This document shows positions 11,270 to 22,434 of a stretch of DNA of 64,000 bases, in pieces. The translations under genes and the position numbers were made by a program. Source of the DNA: Turnera subulata (lineage: Eukaryota > Streptophyta > Magnoliopsida > Malpighiales > Passifloraceae); assembly GCA_028386065.3 (NCBI GenBank), contig JAKUCV010007469.1, forward strand, positions 78,258 through 142,257. The letters are read 5' to 3'. The notes under the pieces are model-generated. The model had not been told where the DNA came from. It saw nothing but the letters and a program-made list of their open reading frames with translations, and made no database searches. Positions within the stretch are counted from its first letter, which is position 1. Each line of letters starts with the position of its first letter.

Positions 11270-11557
11270 ATGGCAAGTAGCAAGCAGGTTAGTTTGGTGG
11301 TGGTGATGGTGGTGCTTATGGTTGCAGCCAACTTTGCTCATTACGCTGTTGGTATACCTGAGATTAATAATCCAACAGCTGTGTCTGATGGAAGTGATGA
11401 TCCCTTCTCTGATATCCCTTTGCTCCAATTAGGTGGACTTCCGCATCAGAGTCTTACTTGCATCGCTTCCGGTCAGCGTTGTACACTTGCTAAACGTAAG
11501 GATTGCTGCAGTGGTGTTTGCCTTCGAATTTCGAGGAGGAACAAGAGGTGCAAATGA
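11270..11557 (+). CDS. Secreted six-cysteine knottin-like peptide precursor (95 aa)
   Basis: Encodes a signal peptide (residues 1 to about 28: short polar start, then a V/M/L-rich core), an acidic linker (about 29-62) and a basic cysteine-rich domain. Cysteines at 64, 71, 79, 80, 84 and 94 give C-x6-C-x7-CC-x3-C-x9-C, the spacing of inhibitor-cystine-knot peptides. The CCSG motif and net positive charge resemble the plant C6-type antimicrobial knottins. The ATG follows an A-rich leader and lies 82 bp below a TATA box. No intron is needed. The segment is duplicated at 53407-53727, where Cys spacing is kept but the frame has a stop. Secretion and disulfide fold are inferred; defence is the likely role, but a signalling or inhibitor role is not excluded. 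Confidence 0.85.
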   Translation: MASSKQVSLVVVMVVLMVAANFAHYAVGIPEINNPTAVSDGSDDPFSDIPLLQLGGLPHQSLTCIASGQRCTLAKRKDCCSGVCLRISRRNKRCK

Positions 11558-11739
11558 AATCAATTGCTGCGTCGCCGCCAGGGCTAGCCTATCCTATATA
11601 TTATATACCCTATATATATATATATATGTGAGTGTGAACATGGCCAGTGTGCTTGTAATAATACTATGTGTTAAGGGGTCCAGCTGCTAAGCGATCCGGG
11701 TACGGACGTATGCTTCTATATATGCCGTGATGTAATTTG

Positions 11740-11750
11740 AATAAATAAAA
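11740..11750 (+). terminator. Poly(A) signals of the peptide gene
   Basis: Overlapping AATAAATAAAA about 185 bp after the stop, conserved at 53913-53922 behind the pseudogene copy. Confidence 0.7.
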
Positions 11751-11751
11751 T

Positions 11752-12193
11752 TGTACTGTCCTTGCTTACACTTTTTTTCTAATTAAGGAACCAGACAAGT
11801 CAAGGTTGAAAGGTATAGGAGCCCTGGGTGAATGAAATGGAATATTCCATCTTATGAGGATATTACAAAACACAATCTGGTATATACTCATTAGAGCAGA
11901 TAATTAACTAGTCTCAAAAATTTATAGTTTATTTGAGGTAGAAAACAAGTAAAGCAAGGAAAACCTTATAAAAATTATGGGCCTCGTGATATATATATAT
12001 TTAAATTAAAGTGTTCGGCTAGCTTTCAAAGCGTAAGGATATGTATCCACAAATTTTCTCTTTCTCCTCTGTGTAAAAATCTACTAGTGGCGGCCGAATG
12101 TCTTCATGTGGAAAATGTCCAATGTATTTTTTTTTTTTTTTTGGTACTAAACATGTCAAATGTATTGGAAAAGAGCTTGGAGGAGAGATCTCC
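11752..12193. other. 3' flank of the peptide gene, shared with block B
   Basis: No gene. 11793-11915 matches 53990-54095, and 11915-12035 matches 60722-60837. In block B these two pieces are therefore separated by about 6.6 kb of inserted elements. Confidence 0.8.
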
Positions 12194-13248
12194 GTGTCAA
12201 TGGGAACTTTTTTTTTGATAAGAACGAGATTTCATTAATAAATAACATAGCACTTACGGAGACCGTCATCAAAGTGTCAATGGGTCTATCGTCATATGTC
12301 AGATTGTGATATCTATCCGAGATGCAAACTTGCACCTAAAACTTGCTTGCATGCTATCCGTGACTGCTCGTTTGCAAAATCTGTCTGGTGTCTTCTCTTG
12401 AATACTAATGCATGGCCCATATTTTTTGCAGATCAAAGCTTGAAGTCCTGGCTTTCCACCGCACTAAAGACTCCGTTGGATCGTCACTCCTGCTGCCCGT
12501 GGTCCTTGCTTTTCGGGATTGGTGCATGGATCATATGGAAGGTGAGGAATGAGTTGGTATTCCAGCACCCGCTCGTTGCCCACTGCCCACAAGCCACTGT
12601 TGACAAGATCATGTCCTTCTGCCTCCAAGTCTGGAAGGAGCAACAAGCGGGGAGGACAGCATGCCTTCATCCTTCACCTCCATTGGGGCCTGCAGGCTGG
12701 GCGCCACCAGAACAAGGATAGCTGAAGGCGAATACCGACGGGGCAGTAAGCGGCGGCATTGGTAAATCTGCAGCTGGAGGTGTCTTTCGATCGGGCGATG
12801 GAAAATGGATACAATGGTTCTCTTAATCCCTTCCACCGTGCACCCCGTTATTTGCTGAGTTATGGGGTGTCTATGATGCTCGCACGGAGTTCTGGCTATA
12901 AAAACCTCATCATTGAGGTGGACAGCCATGAGGTGGTTTCCCTTCTCAACTCCAATGGGAACACCCGCTTTGACAGAATTCCAATCATGGAATGCATTCG
13001 GGACCTGTTGAATCGACATTGGCATACTACTATCCAACATGTGCATAGAGAAGCCAATGGAGTAGCTGACTTGCTTGCCAAACATGGGTTAACTCTAAAT
13101 CCTGGTCTAGTCACATTTCCTGGAGCACCCAGGTTTTGTCAGAATCAGCTTTTGTATGATGCCTCAGGGGCACAGACGCTCTATGAGTTCATGATGTAAC
13201 TTGCTCTTCCCTTAATCCACCAAAAAAAAAAAGTGTCAATGGGAACTT
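12194..13248 (+). mobile_element. Compound LINE-type insertion with three target-site copies
   Basis: GTGTCAATGGGAACTT occurs at 12194-12209 and 13233-13248, and GTGTCAATGGG again at 12274-12284. Between the first two copies (12210-12273) is a T-run followed by an inverted LINE-like tail (GATAAGAACGAGATTTCATT). Between the second and third is a plus-strand LINE 3' end closing with an A-run at 13222-13232. This fits two target-primed insertions at the same target, in opposite orientations. Confidence 0.85.
12285..13198 (+). pseudogene. LINE ORF2 C-terminal part: zf-RVT and RNase H-like domain
   Basis: The 5'-truncated frame opens with the reverse-transcriptase zinc-binding motif, with RCKLAPKTCLHAIRDC visible and the first cysteine of the pair lost. 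A tryptophan-rich linker (IIWKVRNELVF) follows. An in-frame TAG at 12719-12721 interrupts it. It resumes as an RNase H-like domain with NTDGA, EVDSHEV and a final REANGVADLLAKHG. It ends at TAA just before the poly(A). In plant L1-type LINEs this domain follows the reverse transcriptase. Defective fragment. Confidence 0.82.
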
Positions 13249-14480
13249 AATGATGTCAACTGTTTGCAATCAGTTATTTCAAGTGTGTAGCTGAAGAATT
13301 TTGATTCTGAAAAAAAGATTTTGGATGAATGACAAGAAGGCATATATATTTTGGTAGGATCTTTATTTACAATAGGCTGGGTTTTGATCGTAAAAAACCA
13401 CTTCCGTTGTTAGCTCACTCCTTTCAAAGTGAAGAGCTGGTTGTGGCATTACCACAAGAGAGGAGCTGCGCAACATACGCATCATCACCCTGGCAGATTC
13501 CTTATGTCCAATGTCTCTTACACACTTACAGGGGACTATCTTCTCCTCTTTGTTCGTGTAAAGAAATTGTGGCTTTGAATTAATGGATGGAAAGTCAAGA
13601 ATTGTTGCCATCTTTAGCATTTATGCCATGGCAGTAAAATTCGAGTTTCATGAAGCATGAATGCATGAATAGTTAAGAGCAAGCTAAAATAGATAAACAT
13701 GACTACTATCTTTCCCTCCTCTATTCTTTTAATCATGCCTTTTTCTTTTATGCTAATCGATTGCCTTTATTGAATTTCAATAATATTTAATCATGCCGTT
13801 ATGTGGTAAAGAAGGATTTGTTGGTTGTCTGATCAAAGCATTAGAGAGTTTGGGCACAACTTTATATTTCTTGAAAAAAAAGAAGTATAATTCCAAAGCC
13901 AAAATTGATGGACCCAAGGAGCACATGTCCGTGGCACTCTACCTTCCTTTTACTCCAAAGCCAAAGTTGAGAGATGTATCTGGAGCACAAGTCACAAAAA
14001 ATCTACACCATATTTGAATCGCACCTTTCACTTCCTGAATCTTGTTATGAAAATTCTTCCTTTTAACCCTAATCGAACTACTTTAGATATTCATGTTCAG
14101 AAATTATAATTCACAGGAACATATCAGTAAAACGCAAGTCAAAGAAACTCCAATGCAATATCTTTCTTGATACCTGTCCACTTGACTATTGATGTGAACT
14201 TACCCATCTCGCAGGAATATATATATTAGTAAAATGCAAGTGAAAGAAACTCCATTGCAGGACTTTTCTTGATGCTGTGCACTTGGTTGTTGATGCAAAC
14301 TTATCGATTTCATAGGTCAAAAGAAACTCCATTGCAGTACTTATCTTGATGCATGTGCACTTAAACGTTTGATCCGAACTCACACTATTGCTTGTACGCG
14401 GCATATATTATCTTATTACTCACACGATTGCTTGTACGCTGCACATATTATCTTATTAAAGTGCGGGATTAAATTTGTAC
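13249..14480. other. Distal block A with short tandem repeats
   Basis: No gene recognised. 13870-14130 matches 61630-61830. From about 14120 to 14350 a degenerate repeat contains GTCAAAGAAACTCCAATGCA followed by TTGATGCATGTGCACTTG; the same unit recurs at 62190-62305. A second short duplication, CACACGATTGCTTGTACGC, lies at about 14381-14441. Confidence 0.65.
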
Positions 14481-14841
14481 ATTCATGAGGTTCACGAGAG
14501 AGTTGACAATGCTCCATCCTCATCATCTATAAATGGACTAAAAACAATGTTACAGCACAAACCTTGCAATACGATGCCAAAGCATGTTTTCCAATGACAA
14601 AAGGTTTTACCTGTAATTTCCACTTTAATTCATCAATTTCTCCAACCCATAATCTGTGATCACATTAATCCTAGTTATTATTTATGGAGGAAGAAACAGG
14701 GTTATTATCTCTGGAAGTAGCTATCCATATCACGACTTAGAATTCTAATTCTAGGATTTTTTTCTATGATGCTACAACCAATTCTATGGGACTGCCCGTA
14801 CTAAAATTTGAGAAAGAATCACAGAAGCTCAACCATAGGCT

Positions 14842-17769
14842 ATGAGCATTGATATTTCATCTGATGAAAAGGAAGAGGATCTGCCTGTATTCATTCCACA
14901 AGTTGTATTGCGACAACAATATGGTATTTTGCCAGATCTGGTTGGAGAAAAATCAGATGTGACTGGACAAGCTTCAACTTCACAACATATTCCTGGAAAT
15001 GTCAGAGCCCTTCGAGGACTATCAACAGATGTTATTCGTGATGATATCTCTAGAGGAGTGACCACAAGGCTCTCCATGCATAATGTGAATGCACATCTTG
15101 CGTTCTTGTCACAAGCTGAACCAAAAAACACAAATGAGGCCATTTAAGATGAAACTTGGATCAATGCCATGCAAGAAGAGCTGAATCAATTCAAAAGAAG
15201 TGATGTATGAGAGCTGGTACCAAAACCTCCAGAATATCCAGTCGTCGAAACAAAGTGGGTCATTAGAAACAAGCTTGATGAATCCGGCATTGCGGTAAGA
15301 AACAAAGCAAGATTAGTTGCTCAAGGTTATAATCAAGAAGAAGGGATAGATTATAAAGAGATCTTTGCTCCTGTTACTAAGTTAGAATCCATTCGCATAT
15401 TGCTTGCCTACGCATCATATAGATCATTTAAACTATTTCAAATAGATGTTAAAAGTGCATTCTTAAATGGCTTTATTATGGAAGAAGTTTATGTTGAGCA
15501 ACCACCCGGTTTTGAGAGCTATGAATACCCTAATCATGTGTATAAACTTAAAAAGGCGTTATATAGCCTTAAACAAGTACCTAGAGCATGGTATGATAGA
15601 ATAAGCAAATATCTTGCATCCAAAGGCTTTAGGAGAGGAAAAGTTGATTCAACATTATTGTTAAGTCATGCAAAAATGATGTGATCATTGTGCAAATATA
15701 TTTTGATGATATCTTGTTTGGTGCTACTAATGATTCTCTTTGTAAGGAATTTGAGAAGCTTATGCACAGTGAATTTGAGATGAGTATGATGGGCGAACTC
15801 ACATAATTTCTGGGATTTCAAGTGGAAAAACTTGAAGGTGGCATCTTCAAAAACCAAGCTAAGTACATTCGAGAAATACTAAAGAGATTTGGTATGGATA
15901 CAACCAAATCAAGTCCTACGCCTATGAGTACATCTACTAAACTTGACAAAGAAGAGAATGGTAAGGATGTCGATATCAAGATGTACAGAGGGATGATACG
16001 TAGTCTCCTATATCTCACTGCCACTAGACCTGACATCATATTTAGTGTGTGTTTATGTGCTCGATTTCAATCTTGTCCTTTAAGAACTTGAAAGGAACAC
16101 CTTCATTAGGATTATGGTATCCTAAAATTGATGCTTTTACTTTGACAGGCTATTCAGATGCTGACTTTACTGGATGTACATTAGACAGGAAAAGTACAAG
16201 TGGAACTTGTCAATTACTTGGACAATGCCTTGTATCTTGGTCAAGCAAGAAGCAGAATTTGGTTGCTACGTCTACCACAGAAACTGAATATGTTGCGGCT
16301 GGAGCATGTTGTGCTCAAGTCCTATGGAAGAAGCAAACCTTATCTGATTATAGAGTAACATTTAACCGTGTGCCCAATGGCAGTGGGCCGGGGAGGGGCA
16401 AAGGGGGCCATGGCCACCCCTGACTTTTTGGAATAGGGGTATTTTTGTAGTTTTATGAGTTAAATAATATACTAAAAATCTGCGTTGGCCTACGTGCGTG
16501 GGTGTGTTTTACCGACTTACCGTGTTTTTGGATCTGGTTCTTTTTGCAATTGGAGAAGTAACAGTAATGTGGGCTCTACAATTAGATTTATCAATAACCC
16601 TTTTGCATTAGTTTTTGTTTTTATTGTTGATAGAACCACCAACATAAAATTCACAATAAGAGGAGGGATAGCGTGAGAGTGCAATTCTTTAACCTATTTG
16701 TGATTCCAACTGCGCACCCAATTGCTACAGGCTTAGAGGAGAACAGATTATTGGACTATCTCTAACAATCATGTAAGATTTTATTTTATTTCTATATTTG
16801 AGAGATTATTGTATTATTTATTTGTTTTTTTGAATCAAATTAAATCAATAGATTGACTATAAAATTTGATTTCTAAGTTTTAAATTTTACACATGGGTAA
16901 ATCAAGGATAATTACTCTTCAAAAGAAAAACAAGTCAAGAAGGACAACAATCTACAATGCCAATTCTTAAAGCTTCACAAACTCAAAATCTTACCCCTCC
17001 TAACTCTCAACTTATTGTGGAAAATTTTAGTCCTGAGCGTCCTTCGAAAACTGAAAGAGTTAAAAATTTTGATATTATTTTATTTTTTTGATAAATAACG
17101 ATCTTTCATCAATGAATAAAAAGAAAACAGGGGAGTCATCAAAGAGATAACCCTCCTACCGTACAACTAGAATTCCAACAGTATAATAACAGAACCACAC
17201 AAAAGAAAGATAAGCACAACAGGACTATACCAACAACGGTTTACACACAGGTCCAGACCAAGACAAAATACAATCAGCTTGGATGACCATGGCGGCCAGA
17301 TATTGTTGTCTTACAATGTGATCCTGGATTACGTCTCCCATTCTGGAAGTACACAGTTGACCAACAAAATGAAATTCGTCATGTATATATTAAAGTTGAC
17401 CCGTATCGTATTATACAAAAAAAACCTCATTTGTCTGAGCAGAAAATCATCCTAGCGATTTTTGTGCTTCCTGAGTATTTTGTGTTTTGGCCCCCCTTAA
17501 AATTTGGTCTAGCTTCGCCACTGCGTGTGCCTATTTATTGTGATAGCTCCAGTGCAATTAACTTGACCAAAAAAAATTCTGTGCAACACTCTCGGACCAA
17601 GCATATTGAAGCTAGACGTTATTTCATCCATGATCATGTGTTGAAGAAATATATGGTGATTGAGTTTGTGAAGACTAAGAATCAGCTTGATGACATCTTT
17701 ACCAAGCCACTCAAAGAGGAGCAATTTACAAAAATCTGGCTTGAACTCGGCATGTGCAACTTAACTTGA
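14842..17769 (+). pseudogene. SIRE-1 pol: reverse transcriptase and RNase H, broken
   Basis: After the linker, the RT reads [21 protein letters not shown] and a catalytic-site variant IYFDDILFG (F where YVDD is usual). Breaks: TAA at 15145-15147, TGA near 15207, a frameshift near 15680, TAA near 15804, and a deletion and frameshift near 16085 that removes the helix before LKGTPSLGLWY. RNase H shows GYSDADF and TTETEYVAA, is interrupted by the hAT insertion at 16375-17523, and continues with CDSSSAINLT, HSRTKHIEARRYF and DDIFTKPL to the stop at 17767-17769. The TSD sequence lies within the RNase H codons, so removing the insertion restores homology, not function. Confidence 0.9.
16375..17523. 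mobile_element. Non-autonomous hAT element (1149 bp), exact 8-bp TSD
   Basis: CGTGTGCC at 16367-16374 and 17524-17531 flanks an element with ends CAATGGCAGTGGGCC and, inward from the right, CAGTGGCGAAGCTAG. Both ends contain the hAT-like CAGTGGC, one with a substitution, and GGGGGCC-like inner motifs. At about 17310-17415 a frame reads CDPGLRLP and then YTVDQQNEIR, resembling the segment before the dimerisation region of plant zinc-finger hAT-like proteins. 17080-17280 looks like a secondarily inserted LINE tail (TTTTTTGATAAATAACGATC). No full transposase. Confidence 0.9.
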
Positions 17770-19606
17770 AGTCTGTAAGTTTCATCTAGTTGTTGCATAA
17801 AGCATATCTGCATATATGTGCTCATGCATCATCATAAAATGTATAATGCTTGTCACACTTGCACATGAACACTAAGTATACTAGCAAATGAGCACATGTT
17901 CAAGAGGAGTTTATATCACCATAAAGGCAAAATGACAGAAGTGGAGAAAATCTAGTTTCTATGGAAACCATTTGTTCATGCTCAGTTGTCATCAGAAAGG
18001 AAGATCTGGTTTCGAGTAAAACCATCTATCGTGGTCCAATAGTTATTATTTAGCTATTATAGAAAAAGAAGAAGGAACTCGATGGTCTATTTTCTGAGTT
18101 GGATGTGGATAATTCTTGGTCGTCTAATGGTTATGAGCAGGAAGATCTTTTTTGGACGGGTAAGACTATTTGGCTGAGCTGGAGGTTGTTACCTCAGAAT
18201 CAAAGAATTCGAAAGATTTGGTAACTGCAGAAACCAAATCAGTCGCTATATAGACTAAAGAAATAGTTGTTATGGTTCCTAAAGAAGCCATGCATGGACA
18301 ACCTAAACAAGAACAACCTGAGAATGAACAACTTGTGGATTTGAACATCACTCATGAAGAAGAAACTCAGAAGAAAGATAAAGATGATGAGTTTGATGGG
18401 TTGACTATGATGAATGTTGAGATTGTTGAGGAGGTAATAAAGACAATCCAATAGCCACCTACTAAAGATCTGATGTAGAGTGAAATTTTTCAAGTTCTGA
18501 TGCTCCTAGGTTCATGCATTGCATCTAGGTTAGATTATGATTTCATATATAGTTCTACTATCATGTTTTTATTATAGTTTTCATCTTTTGGATATCTATG
18601 CTTATATTCTGGATATTTGTGCTACTCTTTTGGATATTTACTTCTGATGATGGATATCATGTTCTTACGTGCTGTTCTACTTAGGTTAATATCCCGTGTT
18701 TGTTGATGCCAAAAGGGGGAGAAAATATGTATGTTGATCTTATGCAGGAAATGTGGTATGGTTCCTGTTGAAACCATTAACCACACTTATGCTATTTTTG
18801 TGAAAATCTATTTTCATTATTGACAAAAGGGGGAGAAATATTGTTGATTTTCGGAGTACGCAGGATATTGATATGTTCTATGCTCAAATAAATACTCTCT
18901 TTTGAACATTTTTTTTTTTATCTTTTGGAGAATGTGTTTAACTTATGGAAGATTATTCTACTTTTTTGAAAGCTTAATCTGTATGATCTTTGGTTTGTTC
19001 CTATGATATTTTGTTCCCTCTTATACTGATGCCAAAAAGAGGAGAAATTGTTGTGTTGATTATATGTAGGAACAAGTGTGGATATGGTTTCTGTTAAAAA
19101 CCATATGTTTTTAACTTGATTGATTATGCAGGATTATATAGAAATAGTTGATGCTTTTGATTGGTTATGCCGAGATTACTGCGATATAGTTATTTTTAAA
19201 ACCATACCTTTGATCAATCTAATTAAATGTTTTGTAGGAAGTGTGAAAATGTGGAATCTGGTTTTTATAAAAACCATACTTACAACTATGATTTGGTTTC
19301 AGTTAAAAACAAAATTTATAATGTTTGAAAGCTGCGGTACTTCGCAATACATACATTCAACTAATTTCTCATGCAGGAATTGAAAATCACAGGGGGATTT
19401 TTTGTCTTGAAAGACAAAAGAAATTCACAAGGAAAATTAGTTGGCCATTATTAGCCAAATATGTCTACATGTTTGAATTTGAAATATCCTTGTCAAATAA
19501 CAAAAAAATTTTATATAGGGGGAGCTTATAAACTGTTTATGAACTTTATCTAGCCCTAGTTTTGCAGAAATCAACACCAGTTTACCATCATAAAAAAGGG
19601 AAAAAT
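17770..19606 (+). other. SIRE-1 region between pol and 3' LTR, polypurine blocks and hairpins
   Basis: No intact env-like gene. Polypurine blocks occur at 18709-18725 (CCAAAAGGGGGAGAAA), 18825-18838, 19031-19048, 19517-19524 and finally 19592-19606 next to the LTR. Imperfect inverted repeats of the type ATGGTTT...AAACCAT occur at about 17956-17970, 18003-18020, 18758-18777, 19082-19106 and 19254-19277. Repeated polypurine tracts in this position are a known Sirevirus trait; the hairpins are discussed in the findings. Confidence 0.75.
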
Positions 19607-20593
19607 TGTTGACCTAAGTATGGGCTAATCACTTTTTAAGCTTAATTAGTGAAACTAACCATGTATAGTGATGTTTTGGAATTAATTTTGATGATTAACA
19701 AACTGCTCGAAAAGAATGCTTTGTATATGTCTTGTGTTGATTAAGTTTGTAGGAGGAAGTATGGTTTTAGAAAAGCCATACTGCGAGTTAATGAGGAAAT
19801 ATGGTTTCAGAAAAACCATACTGCGAGTTAATGAGGAAATATGGTTTCAGAAAAACCATATGCTTATGAAGAATGCGGTTTTTGTTGCAACCATATCTGC
19901 GAGCTGTCACTATCAAACTTTTATAGCAACTTGCATATGGTCCTCCCGATCATTTTAAATCCACTTCCAATGGCCAAATTTGGTGAACAACTAAGAGAAA
20001 AAGTTCAAAAATGTGCAACAAATATTCTCTCTCTTCTACCATGAAGATGGTCCCCATGGTGGTCCAAACTTTCCGAAAATAAAAATACTTTGCAACCAAG
20101 GAGATGCAACTTGCTAAATGGTCCTCACACATATTTCTAACGTTCAAGATTAAATAGCAAGTAAGAGAGATGTGCCAAGAGATGTTATCTCTCAAAGATG
20201 GTGGTCCAAACTTTCAAGAAATAGCAATACTTTGTGAATAAGGAGTAGACATAAAGAAGTGGTCCCAACTCGGAGTAATTGTGAACTATAGTCAACTTGA
20301 AGAATGAAGGAGCCGTTGCAGACTTCCCTCCCAAACTCAGAAGCAATAAAAGAGTGTTAGAAACACCTTTGAAGATCACCCCAGCCATTGAGCAACATCT
20401 GAGTTTATTCTAGTGCTTACAATTGTGTTTAGAAATCTGGTTTTTCTAAGAAGCAAACAACATTCATTCAAAGTGATAATTTGTAAGCAAGACTTGGTGT
20501 AGTTTTGCTGGGTACTCAACGCTAGGAATATTTTTGAGGGTAGGTTAGATCTGAGCCTGTGAAAAGCTTAGGTTAGAGCTGATCCTGTAAAAG
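19607..20593 (+). repeat. SIRE-1 3' LTR, left fragment
   Basis: Starts TGTTGACCTAAGTATGGG immediately after AAAAAAGGGAAAAAT. It holds 2.5 copies of a 42-bp repeat at 19757-19861, each with a TATGGTTT...AAACCATA hairpin. It stops at the gypsy insertion; the last five bases AAAAG (20589-20593) are the target duplication. Confidence 0.9.
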
Positions 20594-22434
20594 TGATGCA
20601 TTTTATTTATGCGTGACTTTTTCAAATTTATAATTCTTGATCAATTCACAACACGACACACAAATAACTCACGAGTAAACGCAAAGATTGTTAACTGCAA
20701 GCGCACAGTGTACTATCTAGTGTAGTAGTCTAATCATGGTCGATCCACGGAACAAGGGAAATAAGTACTATCTAATGTCACAACTTATGATTATCTAGGC
20801 AAATAAATTAAAAGATGGTGTAGGGTGATGTCGACTAGGCTAAAAGAAAGAAATAAAATCGCAAACTTAATCTAAAGCAAAGTTCTATCAATATCTAAAG
20901 CAATCTAGGAAATCGGGGTTCATACAATTACCAGCTAGGTTTATTATGCATGGATGTCGATATTTATATTGATGTGTGATTGTGGGCAATTGTTTCTAAT
21001 GTCTTAATCCTCAGCTCTTGCATGTTGAATCAAATATTCAGCAAAGATTACTACCTAGCTCTCGCATAGCCTAGCATCAATACTAAACTCATTAAGCACA
21101 AAACAATCAATCAAGCCCTAAGAAACTATCAGCTCTCGCATATTTTAGCATCAATCAATCTATATTCTTCTAGGTACCATCATATAAATCACGCAGCTCT
21201 TGCTTGTTGGAATCAATAAGAATCAATCCAAAGTAGATAGGCAATTCGGCATACATAGAATGAACAATCAACACAATCAATTGAATAAACATCAATCCAT
21301 ACATAAATAAAACCATAGAAGTAATTGGCTACATCCCTAATCCTAGATTAGAGAATTAGTTCATCATAATAAAATAGCAAATCATCAAATTCTCACAAGA
21401 GTTCATCAAGTAAACAATTTAACAGAAAGAAAATCAAAAAGAGGAAGAAGTAGTGAAGTCGGGTAGCCGATTTGTGTTGGTGACGATGGCATCGACTTGT
21501 GCTCTCCCGGTGTCAATTTCTGCTGCAATTGGACTGGTGATTCTGTGACTTTAAACCTTCAAATCTTGCTGGAAAAACATTATATTTTTGTGGAGAATAA
21601 CCATTGAAATTGGATGAGAAATTCAGCACCACCTAGAGGATCCAAAAGAGTGAAAACCCTAACCCTACTAGTGTGTGTAACCTAATAACTAACCAATTCG
21701 GCAGAGCTTCACCCTCTGACTTCTGCCTCCTGAATATGTCGACCTAGAGGGTCCTTTTATGCTCTCTTTAGCTATTGGAAGTCGGTGGGGCTTTCTTACT
21801 TTGAATGGAAATTGAATTCTTGACTTGTACTCCAAGTTGGACTTTTGCCTATTTTCTGATCCAAAAATTGCATGCCACTTGACTCCCAGAAGACTTCTGA
21901 ACTGGGCATTGGGCTCTTCTACAACGTTCTATATAATTCTCTCATATTTCTTTTCATAAAAAGAACTCTTCAATTGGACTTCTGTAGCTCAAGATATCGC
22001 TGAAACACTGGGCCTGGGTCGGCACAGAAAAATCTGCATCCTAGCTTGATTAAAATAATTACTGCTCCTTGTAGACTCGTCCAAAAATTACGAAAATTAA
22101 TCCATAGAAATCTTTGGAAGTGTAGTTTCGTCTCCAGTTGGTCTCACTTAATTTTGATGCCTAGAACTTCCAAAATCGTCAAAATAGTCGGTTGTGCTCA
22201 CTGCAGAAAGTTTCCTAAATTGGGTTTGGTTTCCAAACTTGGCTAAAAAGCTTCCATTCTTCAATAAAAACGATAAATTCCTGATAAAAACACTTAATCA
22301 GCAAAATTGAACTACTAATTCACACAATGCTTGAAAACACGCAATAATATAGAGACTAACACATAATTAACCAAGAATACATAGTAAAAACCATTCAAAA
22401 CCATCATAAAAACACTAACATTTAGATGTTATCA
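20594..22434 (-). repeat. 3' LTR of the Athila-like element
   Basis: On the minus strand it starts TGATAACATCTAAATG and ends with ACGCATCA-like sequence (here AATGCATCA). Paired with 45962-47805 over its whole length with scattered substitutions, including repeated AGCTCTCGCATGTTG motifs near 21010-21200. The polypurine-like AAGTTTGAGGAGAT on the minus strand at 22435-22448 abuts it. Confidence 0.93.

Larger units (their letters stand above)
14800..20593 (+). mobile_element. Sirevirus-like copia element SIRE-1, left part
   Basis: Contains pol (14842-17769, split by a hAT element), a non-coding region rich in polypurine blocks and hairpins (17770-19606), and the first 987 bp of its 3' LTR (19607-20593). 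The rest of that LTR is at 47811-48116 beyond the inserted gypsy element. The 5' LTR, gag and first half of pol are missing. The left boundary is approximate. Confidence 0.85.
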
